Assembly (NCBI GenBank): GCA_963781725.1
Contig: CAWAGV010000001.1
Location: 496,001-560,000 of the forward strand
Length of the DNA: 64,000 nucleotides
Direction of reading: 5' to 3'
Source of the DNA: BOG-931 sp963781725
GTDB lineage: Bacteria > Pseudomonadota > Alphaproteobacteria > Rhizobiales > Xanthobacteraceae
Shown here: one piece after another, positions 10,974 through 19,726 of the stretch
Layout of the letters: every line of letters begins with the position of its first letter
How positions within the stretch are numbered: position 1 is the first letter of the stretch
Program-made: the position numbers and the translations under genes
Notes under the pieces: model-generated
What the model saw: the letters and a program-made list of their open reading frames with translations, nothing else
What the model was told of the DNA's origin: nothing
Databases searched by the model: none

Positions 10974-12656
10974 TCAGTCCTTGGCCGCGTTCGCCTGAAT
11001 CTGCTCCATCGCATCGTTGACGGAAAAGCTCGCCGCTTTGGCGCGCGGCGGGAAGTCTTTGAAGCTCTCCAGCCATTTCGCGACGAATGCTTGTGCCGGC
11101 ACTAACATGAACATCCGATGCGCCGACCAGTCGCCGTAATATATGCTGATGGTGGCTTTCTCGAATGGATCAGCGCGTAGGTTATAGAGCATTGGCACAC
11201 GCAGCTTGGTGAATTGACCCTGCCACACACCCATCGGCGTTTCGGGATTCATCTCGGTGTGCTGCTCCATGAACGCGACCTTCCAATTGCGGTAACGCAA
11301 AGCCATCAGATCGCCGTCGTCGCTCCAGTACATAATCTCATCGCGGGGCAAGTCCTTCGCTCCACCCTTGAAGTAAGGCATCAGGTTGTAGCCATCGAGG
11401 TGGACCTTGAAGCTCTTCCCATTGAGCGTGGTGCCCTTCACCAGTTTGTCGACGAGGTCGGGCTCGCCGGCAGCCGCAGCGAATGTCGGGATGAAGTCCT
11501 CGTGTGCGCAGATGTCGTTAACGATTGTGCCCGGCGCAATTAGCCCAGGCCAGCGGATCAGGCAGGGAACACGGAATGCGCCTTCAAAGTTCGTCGCCTT
11601 CTCGCTCCTAAAGGGCGTGGAGCCGCCGTCGGGCCAGGTAAAGGCTTCGGCCCCATTGTCGCTCGTGTAGACGACGATCGTGTTGTTGGCCACGCCGAGG
11701 TCATCGAGCAGCTTCAACAGCTCGCCAACGTGTCCGTCGGTCTCCACCATGCCGTCCGGATAGAGGCCGAGCCCTGTCTTGCCTTGCGACGATTTCTTCA
11801 AATGTGTGAAGACGTGCATGCGCGTCGTGTTGAAGTAGCAGAACCACGGTGTTCCGGCCGTCTGTTGACGATTGATGAAATCCTTTGCGCCAGCGAGAAA
11901 TTCCTCGTCGATTGTTTCCATCCGCTTGGTGTCAAGCGGGCCTGTATTTTCGATCGTTTGCTTGCCGACACGCCCGAAGGCGGGATCGATTGTCGGATCA
12001 TCCTTATCAGCGGCCTTGGTCTTGAGAACGCCGCGCGGACCAAATCTCGCGCGAAAGCGGGGGTCCTTCGGGTAGTCGGGATTTTCCGGCTCTTCCTCAG
12101 CGTTGAGGTGATAGAGGTTGCCGAAGAATTCGTCGAAACCATGCACGGTCGGGAGATGCTCGTTGCGATCTCCCAGGTGGTTCTTACCGAACTGGCCGGT
12201 GGCATAGCCGAGCGATTTCATAACATCCGCGACTGACGGATCGAGCGGCCCGAGGCCAAGCTCCGCGCCGGGCAGGCCGACCTTGGTCAGGCCGGTGCGG
12301 ATCGGCGACTGACCGGTGATGAAGGCGGCGCGGCCGGCGGTGCAACTTTGCTGGCCGTACCAGTCCGTGAAGACCGCCCCTTCCCTGCCGATGCGGTCGA
12401 TGTTCGGCGTGCGATAGCCCATCACGCCCATGTTGTAAGCGCTGACGTTGTACCAGCCGATGTCGTCGCCCATGATAAAGAGGATGTTCGGCTTGCGCCC
12501 GGCCGGCGCCGCCGGCTGCGCTTGCGCCACCTCGATCGGGTTATTGGCAGCGATCGCCGATGCAGCGGCAAGCGTGGTGCCGCCGAGCAGCATGTTGCGG
12601 CGGTTGAGAGCAGGGTTCGCCGGGCTGAACTTGTTATCACGATCGTCGTTCGACAT
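10974..12656 (-). CDS. Arylsulfatase (Tat-exported, formylglycine-type), copy 1
   Basis: A 560-aa type I sulfatase. Start at ATG 12656 with an AGGAG site; the open frame continues 39 codons upstream without support. The leader contains a twin-arginine motif (NRRNMLLGG) and ends near EVAQAQ. The metal-binding strand is NILFIMGDDIGW. The active-site signature SCTAGRAAFITGQ (Cys about residue 104) is the C-x-A-x-R form, in which the Cys is oxidised to formylglycine. Further alkaline-phosphatase-fold motifs are GKNHLGD and YTSDNGAE. Likely reaction: hydrolysis of an organic sulfate ester in the periplasm; substrate unknown. It is about 50% alike by eye to the neighbouring sulfatase, implying tandem duplication. 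The FGE gene two genes upstream supplies its maturation. Confidence 0.93.
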   Translation of the reverse strand: MSNDDRDNKFSPANPALNRRNMLLGGTTLAAASAIAANNPIEVAQAQPAAPAGRKPNILFIMGDDIGWYNVSAYNMGVMGYRTPNIDRIGREGAVFTDWYGQQSCTAGRAAFITGQSPIRTGLTKVGLPGAELGLGPLDPSVADVMKSLGYATGQFGKNHLGDRNEHLPTVHGFDEFFGNLYHLNAEEEPENPDYPKDPRFRARFGPRGVLKTKAADKDDPTIDPAFGRVGKQTIENTGPLDTKRMETIDEEFLAGAKDFINRQQTAGTPWFCYFNTTRMHVFTHLKKSSQGKTGLGLYPDGMVETDGHVGELLKLLDDLGVANNTIVVYTSDNGAEAFTWPDGGSTPFRSEKATNFEGAFRVPCLIRWPGLIAPGTIVNDICAHEDFIPTFAAAAGEPDLVDKLVKGTTLNGKSFKVHLDGYNLMPYFKGGAKDLPRDEIMYWSDDGDLMALRYRNWKVAFMEQHTEMNPETPMGVWQGQFTKLRVPMLYNLRADPFEKATISIYYGDWSAHRMFMLVPAQAFVAKWLESFKDFPPRAKAASFSVNDAMEQIQANAAKD

Positions 12657-12825
12657 CGCTTGCTCCTGTTCTGACAAGCCACCGAAACCGGGCGCGTTCG
12701 GTGCGTTTATTGGATCGCCTCCACGGAGCTGGCCGCAGCTTGAGCGACGACCGCTCACGGCGATCGAGCCCACGCCGCGGCGGCCGGCGTCTTAATGCGA
12801 CGCTTCCTCGATACCAACATTGCAA

Positions 12826-12860
12826 GCGAGCGGGTGCGCTTCTGCGGCGCGCCCGCTCGC
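12826..12860. other. Strong stem-loop between the two sulfatase genes
   Basis: Arms at 12826-12839 and 12847-12860 pair over 14 bp (GCGAGCGGG with CCCGCTCGC, then further G-C pairs and one wobble) around a 7-base loop, starting 8 bp past the stop of the upstream sulfatase. No T-tract follows on the transcribed strand. It may therefore act as an mRNA stabiliser or partial terminator inside the operon. The rest of the 211-bp gap shows no gene. Confidence 0.55.
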
Positions 12861-12867
12861 CGCTCGC

Positions 12868-14640
12868 TTATTGCCCTTCATGCGACTTCATCATTGCGTC
12901 AACCTTCTCCTTGACGGCGGCGAGGTTGAAGGACGCGGCCTGCTGCATCGGCGGGAATTCGATGAACGTTTGAGCCGCCGCCGCCACGGTCTGCTGCACC
13001 TGCACGAAACGCCAGAACTCGCGGGCGTAAAACTCGTTCATGTAACCACCGCCCAAGTCGTTGAGCGACTGGCCGCGGAGCGACGGCGTCCGCTCGAACG
13101 GATCCTGGCGCAGGTTGACGATCGTCGGCATGTCGGTCGTCACTTTTTCGCCCGGCCAGCCGAACGGCTGCTGGTAGAACTGGAACTTGAAGTCGTCGAT
13201 CCGGATGGCGCCGAGCTGCGACTCGCCAAAGTAGAAGATCTCGTGCCGGGCCGACGGGCCCTTGCCGGTCAGGAGGTCCATCTGGTTATAGCCGTCGAGG
13301 TGGTTCTTGTAGGTCTGGCCGCCGAGCTGCTTGCCTTGGAGAAGCTCCGCGACAACGTTTGGATTACCCGCCGCTGCGACCAGCGTCGGCAGCCAGTCGA
13401 GCCCGGAGAAGATGCCGTTCTCCACCGTGCCCGGCTTGATCCTGCCCGGCCAGCGCGCGATGCACGGCACGCGGAAGCCACCTTCGAACACGGTGCCCTT
13501 GGTGGCGCGGAACGGCGTCATGCCGCCATCCGGCCAGGTGAACACCTCGGCGCCGTTGTCCGTGGTGAAGACGACGATGGTGTTGTCGGCGACGCCGATA
13601 TCGTCGAGATGCTTGAGCATATCGCCGATGTCGTCGTCCATTTGCGCCATGCCGGCTTCTTCGAGGCCGAAATTGCTCTCGTAGTTCATCTTCGCCTGGT
13701 ACTTCTTCGCCAGATACGTGAAGACGTGCATGCGTGTGGTGTTGTGCCAGATGAAGAACGGTTTGCCGGCTTGTTTGGCCCGGTCCATGAAGCCCTTGCT
13801 CTGCTCGATCAGAACCTCGTCAAAGGTCTCCATGTTGTATTTGGCGGCGCGGCCCTGCTGCCACATCTGATGATCCCCGCTCATATCGTGAAACGGCGCC
13901 AGCGGGCCTTCGTCGACGATGCGCTGCTTGCCGATCTTGCCCCAGCGCGGCTGCACCGTCGGATCGTCGACATCGGTCGCGTAGCTATGCACAAGGTTGC
14001 GCGGCCCGTATTTGTCGATCCAGTCCTGCGGATAGTCGAACCAATACGGGTCGGACATCGCATCGAGGTGATACAGATAACCGAAGAATTCGTCGAAGCC
14101 GTGCAGCGTCGGCAGGTACTTGTTCAGGTCGCCGAGATGGTTCTTGCCGAACTGCCCGGTCGCATAGCCCATCGACTTCAGCAGCAGTGCGGTCGTCACC
14201 GACTGTTCGGGCATGCCGACGTCGGCGCCGGCCTGGCCGACGGTCGTCAGACCGGTGCGCAGCGGGATTTGCCCGGTGATGAAATTCGCGCGGCCGGCGG
14301 TGCAACTCGCCTCCGCGTAGTAGTCGGTGAAGCGCATGCCGTCGGCGGCGAGTTTGTCGAGGTTCGGCGTTTTGCCGGACATGATGCCCTGGTGATAGGC
14401 GCCGATATTGAACCAGCCGACATCATCGCCCATGATGACAAGGATGTTTGGCTGCCTCCCCGATGGCGCCGCTTGTTGCGCTTGCGCGATGACTTTCTGA
14501 GCACCCGCAGCCGTGCCCAGCGCCGACGCGGCAGCAAGCGTCGTGCTGGCAAGCAAGACATTACGGCGGTTCAGCTGCTGGTTCTTCCGTTCGCTCGAGG
14601 GTCGCTTTGCGGTCTTGTCGTTATCGACGACGTCGCTCAT
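12868..14640 (-). CDS. Arylsulfatase (Tat-exported, formylglycine-type), copy 2
   Basis: A 590-aa type I sulfatase starting at ATG 14640 behind an AGGGAG site, 34 bp after the FGE gene. The polar N-terminus is followed by a twin-arginine motif (NRRNVLLAST) and a hydrophobic core ending near VIAQAQ. The metal site is NILVIMGDDVGWF; the formylglycine signature SCTAGRANFITGQ lies near residue 112; GKNHLGD and FTTDNGAE follow. The C-terminal LLTGKGPSARHEIFYF and RIDDFKFQF segments are typical of this arylsulfatase subgroup. Periplasmic sulfate-ester hydrolysis is predicted; the natural substrate is not. Because Tat substrates fold before export, the signal fits modification by a cytoplasmic FGE. 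Confidence 0.94.
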   Translation of the reverse strand: MSDVVDNDKTAKRPSSERKNQQLNRRNVLLASTTLAAASALGTAAGAQKVIAQAQQAAPSGRQPNILVIMGDDVGWFNIGAYHQGIMSGKTPNLDKLAADGMRFTDYYAEASCTAGRANFITGQIPLRTGLTTVGQAGADVGMPEQSVTTALLLKSMGYATGQFGKNHLGDLNKYLPTLHGFDEFFGYLYHLDAMSDPYWFDYPQDWIDKYGPRNLVHSYATDVDDPTVQPRWGKIGKQRIVDEGPLAPFHDMSGDHQMWQQGRAAKYNMETFDEVLIEQSKGFMDRAKQAGKPFFIWHNTTRMHVFTYLAKKYQAKMNYESNFGLEEAGMAQMDDDIGDMLKHLDDIGVADNTIVVFTTDNGAEVFTWPDGGMTPFRATKGTVFEGGFRVPCIARWPGRIKPGTVENGIFSGLDWLPTLVAAAGNPNVVAELLQGKQLGGQTYKNHLDGYNQMDLLTGKGPSARHEIFYFGESQLGAIRIDDFKFQFYQQPFGWPGEKVTTDMPTIVNLRQDPFERTPSLRGQSLNDLGGGYMNEFYAREFWRFVQVQQTVAAAAQTFIEFPPMQQAASFNLAAVKEKVDAMMKSHEGQ

Positions 14641-14674
14641 GTCGCACTCCCTGCTGGATTGAACCTATGCCCCC

Positions 14675-15646
14675 TCAGCTTCTTCTCATCACACATCGAA
14701 ACCCGACGTGGCTTGTGGACGTATCCACCGCCTCCGCATGGCGCGCCGCCGGACGGTAGCGGCGGCAATAATTCGGCGCGCACAGGTGCGAGCCGCCTTT
14801 GAGAACCTTGCGGGGAATCTTGATCCGCGGCTGGCAAGGGTCGTAGCTCGCTTCCTCACGGCCGCCGCGCGGGTTTTCCGGAACGCAGCACGCCTTCGGC
14901 GCATCGGCTTCGTGCTTCGCCGACCACCAGTCCGACGTCCACTCCCAGACATTGCCGATCATGTCGTAGACGCCGTACCCGTTCGGCGGGAACGACGTCA
15001 CTGGCGACGTGCGTTCGAAGCCGTCGTCGCAAAGATTCTCGTGCGGGAAATGGCCTTGCCAGGTATTGGCGCGATGCTGGCCGCCGGGCACGAACTCGTC
15101 GCCCCAGGCGAACTCGGCACCGTCGAGCCCACCACGCGCCGCGAATTCCCATTCCGCCTCGGTCGGCAGATCCTTGCCGGCCCATTGCGCATAGGCGAGC
15201 GCATCCGAATAGGCGATGTGAACCACCGGATGATTGTCGAGAGCGTGGATGTTGCTCTTCGGCCCGTAAGGGTGACGCCAATCGGCGCCCTTGAGGAATG
15301 TCCACCACTCGCCCCAATTGCGCAGATCGACCGGACGCTGCGGCGGCGAGAACACCAGCGAGCCCGCATACAACATGTGCGGCAGCGCGCCGGGATAATT
15401 GTTCGGATCGGGTGGAATTTCGGCGAAAGTCTTGCGGCCGGTAGCGCGGACGAATTCCCTGAATTGCCGGTTGGTGACCGGCGTGCGATCGATCCAGAAG
15501 TCATCGACGCTGACGCGATGGACCGGCGCTTCTTCGGGATAATGTCTGTCCGAGCCCATGCGAAACGTGCCGCTGGGAATCCGGATCATGTTAGACGGCG
15601 TCAATTGCTTTGGCCGTCCATGACATAGAACAGCGGCGTCGCCCAC
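14675..15646 (-). CDS. Formylglycine-generating enzyme (SUMF1/FGE family)
   Basis: A 323-aa FGE-sulfatase-domain protein that oxidises the active-site Cys of type I sulfatases to C-alpha-formylglycine. Visible motifs: MIRIPSGTFRMGSDRHYPEEAPVH at the N-terminus (given here in outline), LPTEAEWEFAARGG, and NGYGVYDMIGNVWEWTSDWW. The C-terminal GGSHLCAPNYCRRYRPAAR has the two copper/redox cysteines (about residues 287 and 292) of true aerobic FGEs. No signal peptide is present, so it should act in the cytoplasm. The GTG at 15646 has a GAGGAG site close upstream; an ATG at 15589 is the alternative and would remove 19 residues. It is the first gene of the minus-strand run containing both target sulfatases. 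Confidence 0.93.
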   Translation of the reverse strand: MGDAAVLCHGRPKQLTPSNMIRIPSGTFRMGSDRHYPEEAPVHRVSVDDFWIDRTPVTNRQFREFVRATGRKTFAEIPPDPNNYPGALPHMLYAGSLVFSPPQRPVDLRNWGEWWTFLKGADWRHPYGPKSNIHALDNHPVVHIAYSDALAYAQWAGKDLPTEAEWEFAARGGLDGAEFAWGDEFVPGGQHRANTWQGHFPHENLCDDGFERTSPVTSFPPNGYGVYDMIGNVWEWTSDWWSAKHEADAPKACCVPENPRGGREEASYDPCQPRIKIPRKVLKGGSHLCAPNYCRRYRPAARHAEAVDTSTSHVGFRCVMRRS

Positions 15647-16098
15647 GGGCTCCTCGCATCAAACGAGTGCAGCCTTATTCGTCCCGCCGAGTGTCGTTCA
15701 AATGTGTAGCCGGCTTATTGTCGAATTGGTTTCCTCTTTAAGAAACCCGGCGCGGCGATCATTAAAACTAACAGCAACTATGAACCCCGACCGATGACAA
15801 CCGCGTGATGTCTTCGCGCGATGTCTCTTTTTGGACAGCGGCAGATGCGCGCACTCCACTATTGTTGAGGCGAAAATTTTCGGCTGCTCTACTGTTCGTC
15901 CGCCTTGTGGACGGAAGTTGTTTGGTTTGTCTCTGCGCTTACAGGGCATTAGCCGATCTTGTGGCCGCGAAGTCACGCTGCCCAAATTTCATCAGCGGCA
16001 CGCCAGACGCGAATGCGGACGCCGTCGCTTCGCGCTAGACTGTGACCCGCTGAGAAGACGATGCCATAAATTCCAGATGCGATTGCTCGGGGGGTGAC
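15647..16098. other. Divergent intergenic region, no gene seen
   Basis: This 452-bp gap separates the FGE gene (minus) from the porin-like gene (plus), so both promoters should lie here. It is less GC-rich than its surroundings around 15700-15900. A short inverted repeat (GGTTTC / GAAACC) sits near 15729-15748. Open frames in it lack ribosome sites or family features. I could not assign convincing -35/-10 elements. Confidence 0.5.
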
Positions 16099-17220
16099 AT
16101 GACACCGAGTCGCTGCGTTTCAGGCTTCTTCGCTCAAACGGATTGGGCTGTTCCGAAACGTTCATCGTACGGTGCAGCCGCACTGGCCGCGGCCGCGGCC
16201 GCGATCGCCATCGCGTCAGCGCCGGACAACGCGCACGCCGATGAAGGCGGTGTGAGTTTCTGGATACCGGGACTCTACGGCAGTCTCGCCGCCGCGCCGC
16301 AAGTTCCCGGCTGGGCGCTCGGTATCGTCAACCTCTACACACCGGTCGGCGCAACAGGAAATGTCGCCGCGGCGCGCCAGGTCACGATCGGAAACGTCCC
16401 CGCAAACGTCAACGTCAGTCTCAACGCGACGCTTCATGCCAGTCCCGATTTCGTCCTGGTCAATCCGACTTATGTTTTTGCAACGCCGGTGCTCGGCGGC
16501 CAGTTTGCCTTGAGCATGGCCGGCGCGCCGGGCCGCAGCATCACCTCGATCGACGGCACGCTTACGGTTGCCACCGGCGGTGGTCTGTTCGCCACCCGGC
16601 AAGGCGGCATCGCCGACGCCCGCGATGGTTTCACCGATCTCTATCCGTTCGCGACGCTGCGCTGGAACAGCGGCGTCAACAATTTCATGGTCTACGGCAG
16701 CGGCGATATCCCGGTCGGTACCTACAATTCCAACCGGCTCGCCAATCTCGGCATCGGCCACGGCGCCGCCGATGCCGGCTTCGGCTACACCTACCTCGAT
16801 TCCAAAACCGGCCACGAGTTCTCCGTTGTTACCGGTCTGACCTACAATCTGGTCAATCAGAGCACCGACTATCAGAACGGCATCGACTGGCATCTCGACT
16901 GGGGCGCGTCGCAATTTTTCACCAAACAGCTCCAGATCGGCGTCGTCGGTTATGTCTACGAGCAACTCACTGCCGATAGCGGTTGCCGGCCAGCGCTGTG
17001 CCCGTTCAAGTCGCGCACCGTCGGATTCGGTCCGCAAATCGGCGTGATCATTCCCAATTCGTCGTTTCAGACGTATGTGAATGTGAAGGCGTACTGGGAC
17101 GTCGACACCGTAAACCGCGCTTCGGGCGCGAGCGCCTGGCTGACGCTGGCGTTCTCGCCGAACCCGCCAAAGGACGAGTCGAAGTCCTCGATGACGACCA
17201 AGGCGTCGTCGCACAATTGA
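16099..17220 (+). CDS. Outer-membrane protein of the phenol-degradation MetA (SphA-like) family
   Basis: A 373-aa predicted outer-membrane beta-barrel of the Phenol_MetA_deg family (COG4313). Start at ATG 16099 behind a GGGGGGTGA site. The long Ala-rich leader has a hydrophobic core (ALAAAAAAIAIASA) ending near AHADEGG. The mature part opens with the family block GVSFWIPGLYGSLAA and alternates aromatic beta strands (NPTYVFATPV, GFGYTYLDSKTGHEFS, GIDWHLDWGASQFF, KQLQIGVVGYVYEQL) up to AWLTLAFSP. The last 20 residues (PPKDESKSSMTT) are polar. Members are thought to take up hydrophobic aromatics. It converges with the Cj0069-family gene, 5 bp from its end, and is divergent from the sulfatase cluster. 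Confidence 0.88.
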   Translation: MTPSRCVSGFFAQTDWAVPKRSSYGAAALAAAAAAIAIASAPDNAHADEGGVSFWIPGLYGSLAAAPQVPGWALGIVNLYTPVGATGNVAAARQVTIGNVPANVNVSLNATLHASPDFVLVNPTYVFATPVLGGQFALSMAGAPGRSITSIDGTLTVATGGGLFATRQGGIADARDGFTDLYPFATLRWNSGVNNFMVYGSGDIPVGTYNSNRLANLGIGHGAADAGFGYTYLDSKTGHEFSVVTGLTYNLVNQSTDYQNGIDWHLDWGASQFFTKQLQIGVVGYVYEQLTADSGCRPALCPFKSRTVGFGPQIGVIIPNSSFQTYVNVKAYWDVDTVNRASGASAWLTLAFSPNPPKDESKSSMTTKASSHN

Positions 17221-17225
17221 TCGAA

Positions 17226-18284
17226 TCAATTTTTTTGCGTGACAGATGCGGGTTTGCCCCTGGAACATCGCTCTAACGCCAGTCGCGCGATGGCAGCGGG
17301 AGCCTGCTCGGGGATAGCGAACACGCAACTCACATTGATTTCGCACAAAACGTAGGTGTCCTCCCCCATGCCCGTGCGCGGCCCGTAGAGGAAATCGGCA
17401 TCCCAGATGATCGGCAGCGCGGCGGCGTCTATGCCAAGCGTCTGCATCATCTGCGGCGTCCACTCGTTTTCCATTTTTGCGCGCAGCGCCTGAAACGCCG
17501 GAGCGTCCGGCCCGTGCATGATGCGCGGACCGGATTGGGCGGCCGGCGAATCCGGTCCTTCGGGCGGCGGCGGTATCAATGCCTTGATAAGCTGGTGGCC
17601 AAAGCCCACGACCTTATCGCCGCCCATGTAACAGCGGATCATGCCGTCCGGCAGACGCGGCTGAAACGGCTGATCCACGATGCGGCCATCTTCGGTGAAG
17701 TAGGCTTCACAGCGCGCCATGACGTTCTCGAGCGTCAATTCTTCCGGCACGCTGCCCCGCCGTGCTTCAAGGACGATGACGCGCGCTGAGCCTGTCTGCT
17801 CCACTTTCCAGACGCCTTGACCGGCGTTGCCGCGATTTTGCTTCAGCACGCGCGGACCGCCCGAGGCGAGCGCGGCCGGAAAGTGAGAGCGGAACTCGGC
17901 CGGTGTGCGGTAAAGATGGGTATCGGTACCCCAGCCGAGGTGCTTGGTGCGATGCAGGACTTCCTTGACGCCCATCTTGAGGATCACGTTAGGATGAGCG
18001 CTGATCCACGGTCCATGTGAGGCTACCTCGCGCAGCATCGGATCGAGTTTCGCGCGGGTCAGGCCGTCATCGAGCGGATTGACCCAAACCAGTACGCCGT
18101 CGACCGCCATGAGCTGCTGCCGGACTTCATCGCGCATGTCGTCGGCATAGACAGCGGGCTCGGCACGAATGCCGCTCGCTTCGAGTTCCTCGAAGATACG
18201 GCGATACCGGTTGTTCTGGGGCGTTGCCGCTTCCCGCGTCGTACGGTCACCGCGCCAGAGGATTGCGACTTTATAACCGCCCAT
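17226..18284 (-). CDS. Cj0069-family protein, ATP-grasp-like
   Basis: A 352-aa cytoplasmic protein. Start at ATG 18284 (MGGYKVAILWRGDR), 4 bp after the chrA stop; the open frame continues 16 codons further without support. The sequence fits the Cj0069 family: an N-terminal Rossmann-like pre-grasp region (VAILWRGDRTTREAATPQ), then HPNVILKMGVKEVLHRTKHLGWG, a lysine/glycine-rich nucleotide-binding strand and loop (PRVLKQNRGNAGQGVWKVE), and a terminal acidic metal-binding block (YVLCEINVSCVFAIPEQAP). These features suggest an ATP-dependent carboxylate-amine ligase, but no substrate is known. It is the last gene of the chromate-linked operon. Confidence 0.82.
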   Translation of the reverse strand: MGGYKVAILWRGDRTTREAATPQNNRYRRIFEELEASGIRAEPAVYADDMRDEVRQQLMAVDGVLVWVNPLDDGLTRAKLDPMLREVASHGPWISAHPNVILKMGVKEVLHRTKHLGWGTDTHLYRTPAEFRSHFPAALASGGPRVLKQNRGNAGQGVWKVEQTGSARVIVLEARRGSVPEELTLENVMARCEAYFTEDGRIVDQPFQPRLPDGMIRCYMGGDKVVGFGHQLIKALIPPPPEGPDSPAAQSGPRIMHGPDAPAFQALRAKMENEWTPQMMQTLGIDAAALPIIWDADFLYGPRTGMGEDTYVLCEINVSCVFAIPEQAPAAIARLALERCSRGKPASVTQKN

Positions 18285-18288
18285 ATCT

Positions 18289-19467
18289 TTATCGCACCAT
18301 AACCCAGGCGGGCTGCAGAATCGGATACGCAATCAGCCCGACCGCCGCGGTTGCAGCAATCAACAACGGATTGCTGACCTTCCAGCGGAAAAGTACGGCG
18401 AGCGAGGCCGCACCAATCAGCGCGGTCAGCCAGTCGCCAATGGCAATCCGGCCAAGCAGGATGCAAGCGCCGAGGATCGTGCCAATGGCCGCGCCATAAG
18501 CGCCGCGCACAAAGCCTTGCACATTTGGGTTTTTACCGTGGCGCGCGAGCAGAGGCGCCGCAACCAGAATGAAAATAAACGAAGGAAAGAAGATGCCGAT
18601 GGTCGAGACCAGCGAGCCCCAGAAACCGGCGACGAGATAGCCGACGAAGGTCGCGGTGATGACGACGGGGCCGGGACTCATCATCCCCACCGCGACCGCG
18701 ATCAGAAATTGCCTTTCGTCGAGCCATCCGTATTGCTCGACAAGCCCTTGCTGAAGAAACGGCACGATCACGAGCCCGCTGCCGAACGTGAGCGACCCGG
18801 CCTTGAGAAAGAACAGCAGCAGCTTGCTTAGAGTCGTGCTGGTTGCGGCGGCGGGCGCGACGAGCAGCGGTACCGCGGCGATCTGCAATTTAACATCCGG
18901 CGCTTTGCGAATGAGATTGCCGTAATAGAGGATGCCGATGATCCCTGCGCCGATAAACAGAAACGCCACCTCGGCCTGAAGAATGACCGTGACCGCGAGG
19001 CAGACCAGCGCAATGGCCCATTGCAGCCAGTCCTCCATGCCGAGTTTCGCAAGGCGGTAACAGGAGTGAAGGATCAGCGCGATCACGGCCGGACTCACAC
19101 CGTAAAAGATTGCGGTGATGGGCTTGAGGTCGCCGAGGTAGACGTAGAGCGCTCCGAGCGCGGCCACCATCACGAAATTCGGGAAGATGAAGGCCCAGCC
19201 GCCAATCCAGGCGCCCCAGAAACCCCCGCGCAAATAGCCGACGTAAATGCCGACTTAAATCGCAAGCGGCCCCGGCAGCGATTGGCAGATCGCAATAGCT
19301 TCGCGCATCTGCTCTTTGGTGAGCCATCCGCGTTCGGCGACCAGCTCGCGTTCCATCTGTCCGACAAGAGCAACCGGGCCGCCAAAGCCGATCGATCCCA
19401 GACGCAGGAAGTAGAGCAGCAGTTCACGCAGCCGCCCCTGTGGTGCCTTCGTCGCCCCGTCCGTCAC
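18289..19467 (-). pseudogene. chrA: Chromate transporter ChrA, interrupted by an in-frame TAA
   Basis: Two-domain CHR-family membrane transporter (chromate/sulfate). Start placed at GTG 19467 with a GGAGG site. The first domain begins LLLYFLRLGSIGFGGPVALVGQMERE and runs to CQSLPGPLAI, where an in-frame TAA (19255-19257) replaces the codon that family members fill with Gln (LPGPxxxQVG). The same frame then continues without a break: VGIYVGYLRGGFWGAWIGG, followed by the second domain with FFLKAGSLTFGSGLVIVPF and MMSPGPVVITATFVGYL, to the stop at 18289. Total length without the stop (392 codons) is normal for ChrA. A C-to-T change (CAA to TAA) explains it. It is a real nonsense mutation or a base error; nothing else is damaged. 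Confidence 0.88.
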
Positions 19468-19511
19468 GATAATCCTCCGTTGAGTGTCGGGCCGCCTGAG
19501 AGCGCCGCTCG

Positions 19512-19700
19512 TCATTTTTTCTGGCAAGACTTGATACATAAGTCGTATTGGGACTTGCAGGTTGTTGCCGAATAATTCGACCGGCAGGTCCGCTGTTCGT
19601 CGCCACACTGTTTGCAACCGTTCGCTTGCGCAGCGCGCACGGTACTGTTGGTGCTGAGTGGACTCAGCACCAACAGGGCTACAGCAAAGGTCCGCATCAT
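19512..19700 (-). CDS. Small secreted Cys-rich protein in the chromate-linked operon
   Basis: A 62-aa protein starting at ATG 19700 behind a strong GGGAGGA site. Residues 1-24 form a signal peptide (MMRTFAVALLVLSPLS, cut near VRAAQA). The mature part of fewer than 40 residues holds six cysteines spaced C-x2-C-x7-C-x8-C-x6-C-x3-C (GCKQCGDEQRTC ... LCIKSC). This pattern suggests disulfides or a metal site. It sits 26 bp downstream of the DUF1259 gene and 44 bp upstream of chrA. I do not recognise a named family. Confidence 0.72.
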   Translation of the reverse strand: MMRTFAVALLVLSPLSTNSTVRAAQANGCKQCGDEQRTCRSNYSATTCKSQYDLCIKSCQKK

Positions 19701-19726
19701 CGTGTCCTCCCGCCGCCGGAATTTGA

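Noticed and set aside
12820..14802. 660-codon plus-strand open frame opposite arylsulfatase copy 2
   Set aside because: Antisense shadow of a well-supported sulfatase; no motifs, no ribosome site.
19255..19257. TAA in chrA as a selenocysteine or pyrrolysine codon
   Set aside because: Those use TGA and TAG; this is TAA, and the family residue here is Gln.
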